A stretch of 64,000 nucleotides of DNA from Methylonatrum sp040877625 (GTDB lineage: Bacteria; Pseudomonadota; Gammaproteobacteria; Nitrococcales; Aquisalimonadaceae): positions 1 through 64,000 of the forward strand of contig JBBDNK010000028.1 in the NCBI GenBank assembly GCA_040877625.1, given 5' to 3'. The translations under genes were made by a program, and so were the position numbers. Below, piece after piece: positions 9,402 through 19,073 of the stretch; the first letter of the stretch is position 1; each line of letters starts with the position of its first letter. Below the pieces are notes generated by a model, which saw only the letters and a list, made by a program, of their open reading frames with translations, made no database searches and was not told the origin of the DNA.

Positions 9402-10625
9402 TCAGACGGCCGCGCGTTTGGTGGTCTGGCGAATGAGGCGGGTCATGAAGATGCCGACGATAACCAGCAGGGTAACAATGGCGAATAGACCAAAGCTGGC
9501 ACGCAGCCCCAGTGCCTGGCTGACCGGCTGGGTCACCAGCGGAGACAGAAACTGGCCGAGGAATATGCTGGTGGTCAGGCCGCTGATTACCCGTCCGCGT
9601 ATGGTGCGCGGCGCGACTGCCAGCAGCCATTGACTGAGGTTGGGCATCAGCAATCCGAGCCCGGCGCCAATCAGTATGAGTCCGCAGGCCAACACGGCGG
9701 GTCCGTGCGCGAGAAAGAGCAGCAACAGACCCACGGCGATGCTCAGAAACGTCAGCAACAGGATTGACCAGGGATCCATACGGCTGCGGACGTGGCGATA
9801 GGCCAGGCTGCTGAGCGCCGCGGCAACCGTATTTAGAGACAGGGCAATGCCCGTTACCGTCGCACTGGTGTAACCCAGTTCCCGCAGATAATAGGGGATC
9901 TGTACCGGGAGCAGGTAAAAAAGCCCCATGCCCAGCAGAGCCATCAGATAGAGACCGCCAAAGGTGGCCCACGGCGGATCAGGATCGACCACCTGATCAA
10001 TGCCTCCCTCTCTGCCGCGGCCGGGTTCACGGATGATGGCCATGATGAGCGGCAAAAGGATGATGGGCACCGCATAGATCAGGAAAGGCATACGCCAGTG
10101 CACGTCGGCGAGCAAACCGCCGGCAAGCAGGAAAAGAACCCCACCGAAAGCCATGCAGGCGGCCTGCAGACCGAGCACGCGATTGCGTCGACTATCGCTG
10201 AAATAATCACCGATCAGGGTGGTGGACGCCGTCATCAGACCGGCCACGGCAATACCCAACAGCGCACGGCTGGCCAGCAACGCGGTCAGGGAATCAACGA
10301 CCAGTCCGGCACTGCCGGCCAGTACATAGAGAACGGTAGACCAGAGCAGCAGGGGGCGGCGCCCCAACTTGTCGGCGATCAGACCGCCGATCGGCGAGAA
10401 TAGCGCGATAAAGAGTGCCGGCAGCGTCAGCACGAGCCGGCTCAGGAGCTCCGCGCCCGGTGCCTCGGCGAAATGCACGGTAATGGCCGGCAGTGCGGGT
10501 GACAGCGTCGCGCCGGCCATTACCGTCAGGCTGCTGGTTGCAAGCAACGTCAGCAGGATCAGTCCTTCCCGGTGGGTTGGGCGCTCGGTCATGGACGGCG
10601 TTCCGGTTAGCGGGTCGGAGACCAT
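9402..10625 (-). CDS. Major facilitator superfamily transporter
   Basis: A 407-residue protein with about twelve hydrophobic helices and the MFS loop 2-3 motif GGLIADKLGRRP (around residue 80). The second half begins near residue 215 after a charged loop (REPGRGREGG). It looks like the drug:H+ antiporter-1 class (12 TMS), but the substrate cannot be inferred. The ATG at 10625 has GGGGA eight bases upstream; an internal ATG at 10592 is a less well-supported alternative. It follows acpH on the same strand by 14 bp. Confidence 0.87.
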   Translation of the reverse strand: MVSDPLTGTPSMTERPTHREGLILLTLLATSSLTVMAGATLSPALPAITVHFAEAPGAELLSRLVLTLPALFIALFSPIGGLIADKLGRRPLLLWSTVLYVLAGSAGLVVDSLTALLASRALLGIAVAGLMTASTTLIGDYFSDSRRNRVLGLQAACMAFGGVLFLLAGGLLADVHWRMPFLIYAVPIILLPLIMAIIREPGRGREGGIDQVVDPDPPWATFGGLYLMALLGMGLFYLLPVQIPYYLRELGYTSATVTGIALSLNTVAAALSSLAYRHVRSRMDPWSILLLTFLSIAVGLLLLFLAHGPAVLACGLILIGAGLGLLMPNLSQWLLAVAPRTIRGRVISGLTTSIFLGQFLSPLVTQPVSQALGLRASFGLFAIVTLLVIVGIFMTRLIRQTTKRAAV

Positions 10626-10639
10626 AGCATGTTCCCCGG

Positions 10640-11224
10640 TCAGCGAATGCCGCTTGTCTTGAGCTGTTTCTCCAGGTCCGCCAGCACGGCGACGTGAATG
10701 TCCTCAAGTAACGTCAGATTGCGTTGAATCTCCGGCAGTGCTCCGCGCAGGCCAATATCGCGTGACACGCGATCGGCAATTCGCTCCAGGCTGTGGGCGA
10801 TCACCTGTATGTCTCGATACTGCCCAAGCAGATCGCGCTCGATGATGCCAGGTAACACCCGCCGGGCCCTGACGGGCCAGTGTGGTCGCGTCCGATTCAG
10901 GGCGGCGTAGCTGTCGGCCAAAAAGGCATTCAGGGGAATATCGGAATGATCCGACCAGTTCACCGCCAGAAAATGGTCGAACATCATGTCCATGATAATG
11001 GGCACGGCGCGCCTGCGCTCCGGGCTGAAGAGCCGATGCGCCTCGCGAACCGCCGGATGGCGATCAGTCGTGCCATCCACCCAGCGATGTCGACGCACGC
11101 CCTCGAGTACGCGAGCGGGGAGGTCGTGGCCTTGCAATGGCCCCTTGACCCAGTCACCGGCGATGTTGCCCAGACGATGAAGATCGTCCGTGTCCGAGAG
11201 ATACAGATGGCCCAGATAATTCAA
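10640..11224 (-). CDS. acpH: Acyl carrier protein phosphodiesterase
   Basis: A 194-residue HD-like metallohydrolase of the AcpH/YajB family that removes the 4'-phosphopantetheine arm from holo-ACP. It matches the family from the first residues (MNYLGHLYLS, compared with MNFLAHLHLA in E. coli), then GNIAGDWVKG, HRWVDGTTDRHPAV and MDMMFDHFLAVNW. The start codon is TTG at 11224, supported by that alignment. It is 4 bp downstream of tag, same strand. Confidence 0.9.
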   Translation of the reverse strand: MNYLGHLYLSDTDDLHRLGNIAGDWVKGPLQGHDLPARVLEGVRRHRWVDGTTDRHPAVREAHRLFSPERRRAVPIIMDMMFDHFLAVNWSDHSDIPLNAFLADSYAALNRTRPHWPVRARRVLPGIIERDLLGQYRDIQVIAHSLERIADRVSRDIGLRGALPEIQRNLTLLEDIHVAVLADLEKQLKTSGIR

Positions 11225-11228
11225 TGAA

Positions 11229-11795
11229 TCAGGTTCTCAGTTCCTTGTAGCGGAAGCAGTCCACGGTGTGGTCCATGACCAGACCACCGGCCTGCATGAG
11301 TGCATAGCAGATTGTACTACCGACAAAACGAAAACCCTGCTCGCGCAAGGCATGAGAGAGTTTGTCCGATTCCTTCGTGCTGGTAGGGACCTGGGAGATG
11401 TTCTTCCAGTCGTTCATGATTGGCGCGCCGCCGATCTGGCCCCAGATCCAGGCGTCGAAACTGCCATGCCGGTTCTGAATCTCCAGAAAGGCGCGGGCGT
11501 TATCCCGCACCGAGGCGATCTTGAGCCGGTTGCGGATCAGGCCGGGATCCTGTAGCAGGCGTTCGATATCGGTATCGGTAAGCCCCGCGAGCTTACCGGG
11601 GTCGAATCCGTACATTTGCTCCCGATAGCGTTCGCGTTTGCGCAACACGGTAAACCAGCTCAGTCCGGCCTGGGCACCCTCCAGGGTAATGAGTTCAAAC
11701 CAGCGGATATCGTCGTGAATGGCGACACCCCATTCAGCATCGTGATAGGCAATGTACAGGGGGTCATCGGTACACCAGCGGCAGCGGGTGGTCAT
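11229..11795 (-). CDS. tag: DNA-3-methyladenine glycosylase I
   Basis: A 188-residue base-excision repair enzyme removing 3-methyladenine. It starts MTTRCRWC...YIAYHDAEWGV with the zinc-ligating Cys and His near residues 5 and 18, and ends with the matching pair in MDHTVDCF. It also shows the helix-hairpin core FELITLEGAQAGLSW and the NDWKNISQVP segment. The length equals E. coli Tag (187). It forms an operon with acpH and possibly the MFS gene. Confidence 0.96.
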   Translation of the reverse strand: MTTRCRWCTDDPLYIAYHDAEWGVAIHDDIRWFELITLEGAQAGLSWFTVLRKRERYREQMYGFDPGKLAGLTDTDIERLLQDPGLIRNRLKIASVRDNARAFLEIQNRHGSFDAWIWGQIGGAPIMNDWKNISQVPTSTKESDKLSHALREQGFRFVGSTICYALMQAGGLVMDHTVDCFRYKELRT

Positions 11796-11930
11796 TGGCG
11801 TTTGCTCTCTCCTTGCGTATTCAGGAAAGCCCGTATGTTTTCATGCGCGCGAGCACCGAACCAACCGGATAATCACCCGTTCGGGCCGATAGGGTGGTGT
11901 CCTGGGGGCAATCCGGTGTGCGTCGGCAGG

Positions 11931-13205
11931 TCAGCTGTTTCCGGCCGTGGGCCGTCTGCTGCTGTTGCGGCGGCTGGATCCGCCGGATTTCGGACCTCGC
12001 CCCTGGCGGCCGCCGGGCGCGGCGCGGCGCTGGATGCGTTTCGCCGGCCGGGGTTCGATCATGAGCTCCGGCCCGGCGACTTCCGTGGGGATCTTCTGAT
12101 CGATGTACTGCTCGATGTCAGGCAGCGAGTAGACGAACTCGTCGCAGGCCAGGCTGATTGCATCGCCGGCGGCGCCGGCACGTGCGGTACGGCCAATGCG
12201 GTGCACGTAGTCTTCGGCTTCCTGCGGCAGGTCGTAGTTGATGACGTGGCTCACCGCCGGTATATGCAGGCCGCGCGCGGCAACGTCAGTCGCCACCAGG
12301 ATGGGCAGGTCGCCGCTTTGAAAACGCTCGAGCAGCTTTTCACGCTTGTTCTGTGGAATATCGCCGGATATGACCTCCGCATCCAGATCATTGCCGTGCA
12401 GATAGCCGGTCACATAGTCCGCACCGCGTTTGGTATTGACGAAGATGATGGTGCGCGTCACTTCATGCTGACTGAGCAGGCCGAGCAGGAGGGGGATCTT
12501 TTCCTCCTTGGAAACATGATAGAGCTTCTGGGTGACCCGGTCGGCGGTAATCTGTTCCGGCTCGATGCGGATGACCTCGGGATCGTTCATGTGCTCGTAG
12601 GCAAGTTCCATGACCCGATGGGACAAGGTGGCCGAGTACAGCATGTTGATGCGCTTGTCCGGCGGCGGCATGCGCCGCAGCAGGTAACGGATGTCGTTGA
12701 TGAAGCCGAGGTCGAACATGCGGTCGGCCTCATCCAGCACGACCACCTCGATATTGTCGAGGCGGAAGACGCCCTGTTTGTAGTAGTCGATGATGCGGCC
12801 CGGCGTGCCGATAATGATGTCGACGCCGGATTCCAGGGCGGCGCGCTGCGTATCGTAGCCCGTGCCGCCGTAGACGGCGACCGCCTTCAGGCCGGTGAAA
12901 CGGCCGAGCAGTTCGGCATCCTTGTGGATCTGCAGCGCGAGCTCCCGGGTGGGTGCAAGCATCAGCGCCCAGGGCCCTGATTTGTCTTCCGCCACCGGCG
13001 TTTCCATGAGGTGATGCATGGTCGCAAGCAGAAAAGCGGCGGATTTACCCGTCCCGGTCTGCGCCTGGCCGGCGACATCACGGCCTTTGAGCGCAAGCGG
13101 GAGGGTGGCCGCCTGGATTGGTGTGCAGTGGGTGTATCGGGCCTCTTCCAGACTGTCGAGCAGGGATGGGGTCAGGCCCAGGGACGTGAAACTGATGTCG
13201 GTCAT
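11931..13205 (-). CDS. rhlB: DEAD-box ATP-dependent RNA helicase RhlB
   Basis: A 424-residue DEAD-box helicase very close to E. coli RhlB (421 aa), the RNA-unwinding partner of RNase E in the degradosome. Motifs are the Q motif CTPIQAATLPL, AGQAQTGTGKSAAFL (Walker A), PTRELALQ, GTPGRIIDYYKQG, DEADRMFDLGFINDIRYLLRRMP, SATLSHRV, VATDVAARGLHIPAVSHV and HRIGRTARAGAAG, followed by a short basic Gly/Arg tail. The upstream open frame to 13481 is not conserved; the start is the ATG at 13205 (13220 is possible). RNase E is also in this window (32982-35978). Confidence 0.94.
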   Translation of the reverse strand: MTDISFTSLGLTPSLLDSLEEARYTHCTPIQAATLPLALKGRDVAGQAQTGTGKSAAFLLATMHHLMETPVAEDKSGPWALMLAPTRELALQIHKDAELLGRFTGLKAVAVYGGTGYDTQRAALESGVDIIIGTPGRIIDYYKQGVFRLDNIEVVVLDEADRMFDLGFINDIRYLLRRMPPPDKRINMLYSATLSHRVMELAYEHMNDPEVIRIEPEQITADRVTQKLYHVSKEEKIPLLLGLLSQHEVTRTIIFVNTKRGADYVTGYLHGNDLDAEVISGDIPQNKREKLLERFQSGDLPILVATDVAARGLHIPAVSHVINYDLPQEAEDYVHRIGRTARAGAAGDAISLACDEFVYSLPDIEQYIDQKIPTEVAGPELMIEPRPAKRIQRRAAPGGRQGRGPKSGGSSRRNSSRRPTAGNS

Positions 13206-13480
13206 ATGATCGTTTTCCATGGCCGGCAAGGTTACAGCAAAAACTGAATAATTTCCCGCTTTCTGTGCGCCTTGACCGGTTGTCGGTGGCGCCGGTTGCA
13301 TGGCGGTCGCGCTGGCTTTGCAGTATCTTCTGCCCTTTCGTACGCGGTATCGGAATTCGCATTCCGGGGGCGACACGGCCGGTAGCGGCGGCGAACCACG
13401 CTGCCGGCCCGGGTGACAGTCTTTGCCAGCGGCCTGCAGTATGGTTCCATGCCCTGTTTCGCCCAACCATTGGAAGTTCA

Positions 13481-14032
13481 ATGAACAGTGATGAGATCCG
13501 GGCCGTCCTGATGTCGGCCGACCTGATACATGATGAAGCCGAGGTGGAGGCCGCCATTGGGCGCCTTGCCGATGAGATTACCCGGGATTTTGAGCAACGG
13601 ATGCCGTTGCTGTTGTGCGTGATGGTGGGTGGGCTGGTCGCGGCCGGCAGGCTGTTGCCGAGGCTTGGTTTTCCGCTGGAGGTGGATTATCTGCACGCGA
13701 CCCGCTATCGGGGTGAGACCAGCGGGGGCGAACTGGTCTGGCTGGCCAGGCCGAGGACATCGCTTGCGGGTCGCTCGGTGCTGATAATTGACGATATCCT
13801 CGATGAAGGTCACACGTTGCAGGGTATTCTTGACGATTGTCTGGCGCGCGGTGCACGGGAAGTAAAGACCGCGGTCCTGGTGCGCAAGCGCCATGATCGC
13901 TGTGTGCCCGGCATCCAGGCGGAGTACGTGGGCCTGGAGGTGGACGACCGCTATGTATTTGGTGCCGGAATGGACTACAAGGGGTTCTTGCGCAACGCGC
14001 CGGGAATATACGCCGCCAGAGAACAGGAGTGA
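13481..14032 (+). CDS. Hypoxanthine-guanine phosphoribosyltransferase
   Basis: A 183-residue type I phosphoribosyltransferase. The PRPP-binding loop is VLIIDDILDEGHTL (around residues 105-118). The N-terminal half has MVGGLVAAG and the purine-proximal C-terminal part has VGLEVDDRYVFGAGMDY, as in Hpt. GGAAG precedes the ATG. It is directly upstream of the methylthioinosine phosphorylase gene (10 bp gap), whose product hypoxanthine would be its substrate. It is divergent from rhlB. Confidence 0.9.
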   Translation: MNSDEIRAVLMSADLIHDEAEVEAAIGRLADEITRDFEQRMPLLLCVMVGGLVAAGRLLPRLGFPLEVDYLHATRYRGETSGGELVWLARPRTSLAGRSVLIIDDILDEGHTLQGILDDCLARGAREVKTAVLVRKRHDRCVPGIQAEYVGLEVDDRYVFGAGMDYKGFLRNAPGIYAAREQE

Positions 14033-14042
14033 GTAACCAACA

Positions 14043-14780
14043 ATGAGTGTTGCGATTATCGGCGGGACCGGGCTGACCAGCCTGAAGCATCTGGAAATCA
14101 CGCGCCGTGAGGTGGTGCATACGCCCTACGGGGAGCCTTCCGGGATCATTACGCATGGACGGTTCCACGGCCGCGACATCATGTTCCTGCCCCGCCATGG
14201 GTACAGCCACACCATTCCGCCGCACCGGGTGAATTACCGGGCCAATCTCTGGGCCTTGCGCCACCTGGGAGTGGACCGGCTGATTGCGGTGGCAGCCGTT
14301 GGCGGCATATCGAGCGCGATGATGCCCGGGCGGATTGCGGTACCCGATCAGATCATCGATTACACCTGGGGGCGGGCGCATACATTCTTCGAGAATGATC
14401 TCACCCATGTGACACATGTGGATTTCACGCATCCGTATGATCGTGATCTGCGCAATCTGATGATTGCCGCGGCCCGTGCGGCAAAAGTCGATGCGGTGGA
14501 ACAGGGTACCTACGGCGCCACACAGGGGCCGCGTCTTGAGACCGCGGCGGAAATTGCCCGTTTGCAGCGGGACGGCTGCGATCTGGTGGGTATGACCGGT
14601 ATGCCCGAAGCCTCACTGGCCCGTGAGGTGGATATCGCCTATGCCTCGTGCGCCGTGGTTGCCAACTGGGCCGCGGGGCTGCAGACCGATGTCATCACCA
14701 TGGAAGATATCGAGCTCAACCTGAAGGGCGGCATGGACAGAGTACGGCTGTTGCTGGGCGAACTCATTCCCAGTCTTTGA
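14043..14780 (+). CDS. S-methyl-5'-thioinosine (MTA/PNP-family) phosphorylase
   Basis: A 245-residue trimeric-type nucleoside phosphorylase (MTAP/PNP superfamily). It shows AIIGGTGLT (phosphate loop), the central RHGYSHTIPPHRVNYRANLWAL and the base and ribose pocket VGMTGMPEASLAREVDI. The short form next to an hpt-like gene is what is known for Pseudomonas PA3004, which cleaves 5'-methylthioinosine to hypoxanthine and methylthioribose-1-phosphate. Substrate choice between MTI and MTA rests on context. It probably forms an operon with the gene at 13481. Confidence 0.88.
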   Translation: MSVAIIGGTGLTSLKHLEITRREVVHTPYGEPSGIITHGRFHGRDIMFLPRHGYSHTIPPHRVNYRANLWALRHLGVDRLIAVAAVGGISSAMMPGRIAVPDQIIDYTWGRAHTFFENDLTHVTHVDFTHPYDRDLRNLMIAAARAAKVDAVEQGTYGATQGPRLETAAEIARLQRDGCDLVGMTGMPEASLAREVDIAYASCAVVANWAAGLQTDVITMEDIELNLKGGMDRVRLLLGELIPSL

Positions 14781-14803
14781 CCCATTGCCACGGGCCGATC
14801 TGT

Positions 14804-15562
14804 TCAGTCCGCCCGGTTGGCGACCCGGACCTGCACCAGGACCCCCAGTCGGGGGCTATCCAGATAGTGCAGTTCGCCGCTGCGCATGCGTCGGCGTTCC
14901 TTCATGACCACGACGGGGTGTGCTTCATCGGCGAATAACGGGATGATGCCCCGCATGGCTTCATCCGACGCGTCATCACTCTCCTCGGCCTTGAGTCGAA
15001 GATCGACTTCGAAGTGCAGAAACCGTTCGCGAACCAGTCGCACGTAGCCTGACAGGCCCTCGGGCAACGGCGCCGCCGGGGTCAAAACCTGTTCCGGCGT
15101 TTCGGCTTCGGCTGGAGCGGATTCGACTTCGGATTCGAGCTCTTCGACTGTCGGCGGTTCGCTGTCAAGTGGCAGGTGCACGGCGGGCGCCTCGCCGCCA
15201 GGCATGCCGGGTTGACGCCAGGCCGTGTGCAGGAGGATCTCGAAGGCGTCACTGTTCTGGATCCGTCGTGCGCTGTCGCGTAAACCGAGGCTGTCTTCCG
15301 GCAGTGGCCTGAAGACATCGTCGCCGTTTTCGGCGCTATTGCCGGAGACCGTGGCATAGCGCTCGAACAGTGCCGGCCCGGGGGTGAGCGGCCAGCGTTC
15401 AGCGGACTGAACATTGCCGCTGTCGTGCTGGCGGAAGATGACAATCTCCACGTCGTACCAGTCACGCGTGTCGGCATGGACCGCCGAGTGGCCGCCGACG
15501 CTCAGGAGCAGGGTGGTCAGAAGGGCGTAACTGTAGCGAAGCAGAGTATTCCCAGACGGCAT
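14804..15562 (-). CDS. csiV: CsiV-family peptidoglycan-binding periplasmic protein
   Basis: A 252-residue exported protein. It begins at the ATG at 15562, preceded by AGGGA, and has a signal peptide ending near AVHA/DTRD. The mature N-terminus WYDVEIVIFRQ and the C-terminal pattern (VRERFLHFEVDLRL, then RRMRSGELHYLDSPRLGVLVQV) match the CsiV/DUF3108-like protein encoded beside mfd in many gammaproteobacteria. In Vibrio it activates the LpoA-PBP1A cell-wall synthase. The central region is Glu/Pro-rich and low in complexity. It lies 22 bp downstream of mfd. Confidence 0.78.
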   Translation of the reverse strand: MPSGNTLLRYSYALLTTLLLSVGGHSAVHADTRDWYDVEIVIFRQHDSGNVQSAERWPLTPGPALFERYATVSGNSAENGDDVFRPLPEDSLGLRDSARRIQNSDAFEILLHTAWRQPGMPGGEAPAVHLPLDSEPPTVEELESEVESAPAEAETPEQVLTPAAPLPEGLSGYVRLVRERFLHFEVDLRLKAEESDDASDEAMRGIIPLFADEAHPVVVMKERRRMRSGELHYLDSPRLGVLVQVRVANRAD

Positions 15563-15584
15563 GTTGGTCCCTTTCATGGTGATA

Positions 15585-18500
15585 TCAGGCGGCATCCCGA
15601 ATGCGCAGATTGTCCAGCAGTTCGGCGACGAGCGCAAAGCGCTGTTCCGAATCGGCAAGCTCCCGTTTGATGCGCAGGCGCTCCTGCCCCTCCAGCCGGT
15701 AGCCGGCAGGGGAGCCCTGGACCAGTTGAACCAGCGCGCCGGGATCGATTCTGGTCCGGGGGCCGAAGGTCAGGGCGCCCCCGGATGGGCCAAGCTCGAT
15801 TTTGACGATTCCCAATGGCTCCGCCAGCAGCTTCAGCTCGGTCATGCGGAACAGATTCTTGGCGGGCTGCGGCAGCAGGCCGAAACGGTCGATCATCTCC
15901 ACCTGCAGTTCGCGCAAGCCGGCCCGACCGCTGGCGTTGGCAATGCGCTTGTACAACACCAGTCGCGTATGGACGTCGGGCAGATAGTCGTCGGGCAGTA
16001 GCGCGGGGATGCGCAGGTCCACTTCCGTACCCTGATGCAGAGGCCGGTCGAGTGCTGGATCCACACCGGCGCGAAGGTCCCTGACGGCGCGTTCGAGCAG
16101 TTCGCTGTAGAGCGTGAAGCCGATTTCGCTGATCTGGCCGCTCTGTTCCGCACCAAGCAGTTCGCCGGCGCCGCGGATCTCGAGATCATGGCTGGCCAGG
16201 GTGAAACCGACGCCCAGGTCCTCGTGCGCGGCCAGTGCCTCCAGGCGCTTGACGGCGTCCGGCGTTATCGCGCGCGCCGGCGGCGCAAGCAGATAGGCGT
16301 AGGCGCGGTGGTGAGAGCGCCCCACGCGGCCGCGCATCTGGTGCAGTTGGGCGAGCCCGAAACGATCGGCACGGTTAATGAGCATGGTGTTGGCGGTGGG
16401 TACGTCAATGCCGGATTCGATGATCGTCGTGCAGACCAGGACGTTGTGCCGCTGATGATAGAAATCCAGCATGACCTGCTCCAGCTCGCGCTCGGGCATC
16501 TGGCCGTGGGCGATACCGATGCGAGCCTGCGGCACCAGTTCCTGGATCTGTTCGGCCATGCGCTGGATGGATCTGACGTCGTTATGCAGGAAATAGACCT
16601 GGCCACCGCGGTTGAGCTCGCGCAGACAGGCTTCCTGGATCAGGCCGTCGTTCCATTCGGTGATGAATGTCTTCACCGCCAGGCGGCGCGCCGGTGGTGT
16701 GGCGATGATGGAAAGATCGCGCATGCCCGAGAGCGCCATGTTCAGCGTCCGGGGAATCGGCGTCGCGGTCAGCGTCAGCAAATCCACTTCCGCGCGCAAC
16801 TGCTTGAGCCGCTCTTTCTGCTGCACGCCGAAGCGGTGCTCCTCGTCGATGATGACCAGACCTAGATTTTTCGCACGGACACTGCTTTGCAGCAATTTAT
16901 GCGTACCGATGACGATGTCCATGCGGCCGTCTTCCAGTTCTTTCAGAGCGGCGGTCTGCTCCTTGCCGCCGCTGAACCGGGACAGCACACCGATCCGTAC
17001 CGGCCAGTCCGCGAAGCGGTCGCGAAAGTTCTGGAAGTGCTGTTGAGCGAGCAGGGTGGTGGGTACCAGAACAACGACCTGATAGCCGCCCTGGACCGCG
17101 GCAAAGGCTGCACGCATGGCAACTTCCGTCTTGCCGAAGCCAACATCGCCGCAGACCACCCGGTCCATCGGCTGGTCCGAGCGCAAATCATCCAGTACCG
17201 CGTCGATGGCATCCTGCTGGTCCGGGGTTTCCTCGAACGGGAAGGCTTCGGCGAAGGCGGCGTAGTCCTCCTCCGGACATTGGATGGACTTGCCTTTACG
17301 AGCCGCGCGGCGGGCGTAGACATCGAGGAGTTCCGCCGCCACGTCGCGTACTTTCTCCGCGGCCTTGCGCCTTGCCTTTTCCCACTGATCACTGCCCAGC
17401 CGGTGCAGCGGTGCACTGTCTTCATCCGCGCCGCTGTATCGGCTGATCAATTGCAAGGAGGCAACCGGTACGTACAGCTTGTCGCCGCCGGCATACTCGA
17501 GGGTGAGGAACTCGGTCGGATACTCGCCGACATTGAGAATCTGCAGACCCCGGTAACGGCCCACGCCATATTCTTCATGAACGACTGGAGCATCAGTCCG
17601 CAAGTCGTTGAGATCCTGAATCATCAAGGACGGATCACGCTCTTGGGCGCGTCGCCGGCGGCGTTGCTGGACACGGTTGCCGAACAGCTCGGCCTCGGTG
17701 ATGACGGCGACGCCGGGGCCATTCAGAATGCCGCCATGTTCCAGCGGCGCCACGGTGATCCCCAGGGGTACTTCGGAGCCTAGAAAAGCCCCCCAGCTGT
17801 CGTATTCCCTTGGGCGCAGACCGTGCCGGGACAGGGAATCGAGCAGCGCCTCCCGGTGGCCGGGCGTTTCCGCCACGAACAGGACCCGGCCCTGGAAGGA
17901 GGGCAACCAATGATCGAGAGACAGGCGCTCCTCACCGGGGCGTACGTTCAGCCCCATGGCGGGAATGGCCTGGGTGTCGAACCGTACCTGGTCCGGCGCC
18001 GGGCCGCGTGTCAGCGCCTCCGGAGGCTCCGTGTTGGCGATAATGGACCTGATGCCGGATAGCCGGACCTGCAGTTCTTCGGTCGCCAGGAACAGCTTGT
18101 CCGGTGGCAACAGAGGCCGCTCGCGGTCATGGCGGCGCTGCTCGTAGCGATGGCGGATATCGTCCCAGAGCGCGCCGGCCGCCGCTGGCACGCCGTTACC
18201 GATGTAAAACAGTGTGTTGTTCGGGAGGTGATCGAACAGCGTTGAAGTCTGATCGAAAAACAGCGGCTGGTAGTACTCGATGCCGCTGGGCATGACGCCG
18301 TCGCTGACTTCGCGGTAGATCAGGCTGCGGGTTGGATCACCCTCGAAATGAATGCGAAAGGCCTTGCGAAAATGGCTGATCGCGCGCTCGTCGACCGGGA
18401 ACTCACGACCCGGTAACAAGCGGATGTCATCCACCTGATCGGTGCTGCGCTGAGTTTCCGGGTCGAAGACGCGGATGGTCTCGACCTCGTCATCGAACAA

Positions 18501-19073
18501 ATCGATGCGATAAGGGGTATTGCTGCCCATTGGAAACAGATCAAGCAGGGCACCGCGCACGGCGAATTCGCCGTGATCGGCGACTTCCGGTACGCAGCGG
18601 TAGCCGGCCTGCTCGAGTTTATGCCGCATCGGCTCCAGAGCGAGGTTGTCGCCGCGCCGCAGGACCAGGGCGGTGGCGTCGAGAAAGCTTCGCGGCGCAA
18701 GGCGCTGAATCAGGGTGCCCACGGGCACGATGAGGATTCCGCTGCGCATCTCCGGCAACCGGTACAGCGTCGCCAGGCGGCGGGAAACGATGTCCTGGTG
18801 TGGAGAGAAGACATCGTAAGGCAAGGTCTCCCAGTCAGGAAAAACCAGTATTTCGTCCTGGCGATCACCGGCGTAGAAGCGTAATTCCGTTTCAAGCTGG
18901 TACGCCTCCTGGGACCCGGCGGTGATCGCCAGAACCGGCCCGGCATCACGGGAAACAGCCGTTTGCCACAAGGCCAGAGCCGAGAGGCTGCCGGCAAGAC
19001 CACTCCAGTAGAGTGTGTGGCCCGGCTTGCGCGGGTAGACCGGCTCCAGCGGTGTGCATCGTTCGCGAGTCAT
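15585..19073 (-). CDS. mfd: Transcription-repair coupling factor
   Basis: A 1162-residue superfamily 2 translocase that removes stalled RNA polymerase and recruits UvrA. In order: UvrB-homology module (from about 15; FPDWETLPYDVFSPH), the CarD-like RNA-polymerase-interaction domain (DLRTDAPVVHEEYGVGRYRGL), helicase motor with Walker A GDVGFGKTEVAMRAAF, motif II IIDEEHRFGV, LTATPIPRTLNMAL, IESGIDVPTANT and QMRGRVGRSHHRAYAYLL, then the TRG and C-terminal inhibitory domain. The length is normal (E. coli 1148). The start codon overlaps the stop of the upstream gene at 19070. Confidence 0.98.
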   Translation of the reverse strand: MTRERCTPLEPVYPRKPGHTLYWSGLAGSLSALALWQTAVSRDAGPVLAITAGSQEAYQLETELRFYAGDRQDEILVFPDWETLPYDVFSPHQDIVSRRLATLYRLPEMRSGILIVPVGTLIQRLAPRSFLDATALVLRRGDNLALEPMRHKLEQAGYRCVPEVADHGEFAVRGALLDLFPMGSNTPYRIDLFDDEVETIRVFDPETQRSTDQVDDIRLLPGREFPVDERAISHFRKAFRIHFEGDPTRSLIYREVSDGVMPSGIEYYQPLFFDQTSTLFDHLPNNTLFYIGNGVPAAAGALWDDIRHRYEQRRHDRERPLLPPDKLFLATEELQVRLSGIRSIIANTEPPEALTRGPAPDQVRFDTQAIPAMGLNVRPGEERLSLDHWLPSFQGRVLFVAETPGHREALLDSLSRHGLRPREYDSWGAFLGSEVPLGITVAPLEHGGILNGPGVAVITEAELFGNRVQQRRRRRAQERDPSLMIQDLNDLRTDAPVVHEEYGVGRYRGLQILNVGEYPTEFLTLEYAGGDKLYVPVASLQLISRYSGADEDSAPLHRLGSDQWEKARRKAAEKVRDVAAELLDVYARRAARKGKSIQCPEEDYAAFAEAFPFEETPDQQDAIDAVLDDLRSDQPMDRVVCGDVGFGKTEVAMRAAFAAVQGGYQVVVLVPTTLLAQQHFQNFRDRFADWPVRIGVLSRFSGGKEQTAALKELEDGRMDIVIGTHKLLQSSVRAKNLGLVIIDEEHRFGVQQKERLKQLRAEVDLLTLTATPIPRTLNMALSGMRDLSIIATPPARRLAVKTFITEWNDGLIQEACLRELNRGGQVYFLHNDVRSIQRMAEQIQELVPQARIGIAHGQMPERELEQVMLDFYHQRHNVLVCTTIIESGIDVPTANTMLINRADRFGLAQLHQMRGRVGRSHHRAYAYLLAPPARAITPDAVKRLEALAAHEDLGVGFTLASHDLEIRGAGELLGAEQSGQISEIGFTLYSELLERAVRDLRAGVDPALDRPLHQGTEVDLRIPALLPDDYLPDVHTRLVLYKRIANASGRAGLRELQVEMIDRFGLLPQPAKNLFRMTELKLLAEPLGIVKIELGPSGGALTFGPRTRIDPGALVQLVQGSPAGYRLEGQERLRIKRELADSEQRFALVAELLDNLRIRDAA

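Noticed and set aside
11616..12980. Plus-strand open frame (454 aa) over tag and rhlB
   Set aside because: Runs antisense through two recognised genes; shadow of GC-rich codons.
13206..13481. N-terminal extension of rhlB to 13481
   Set aside because: The extra residues are absent from RhlB and overlap the divergent hpt-like promoter region.
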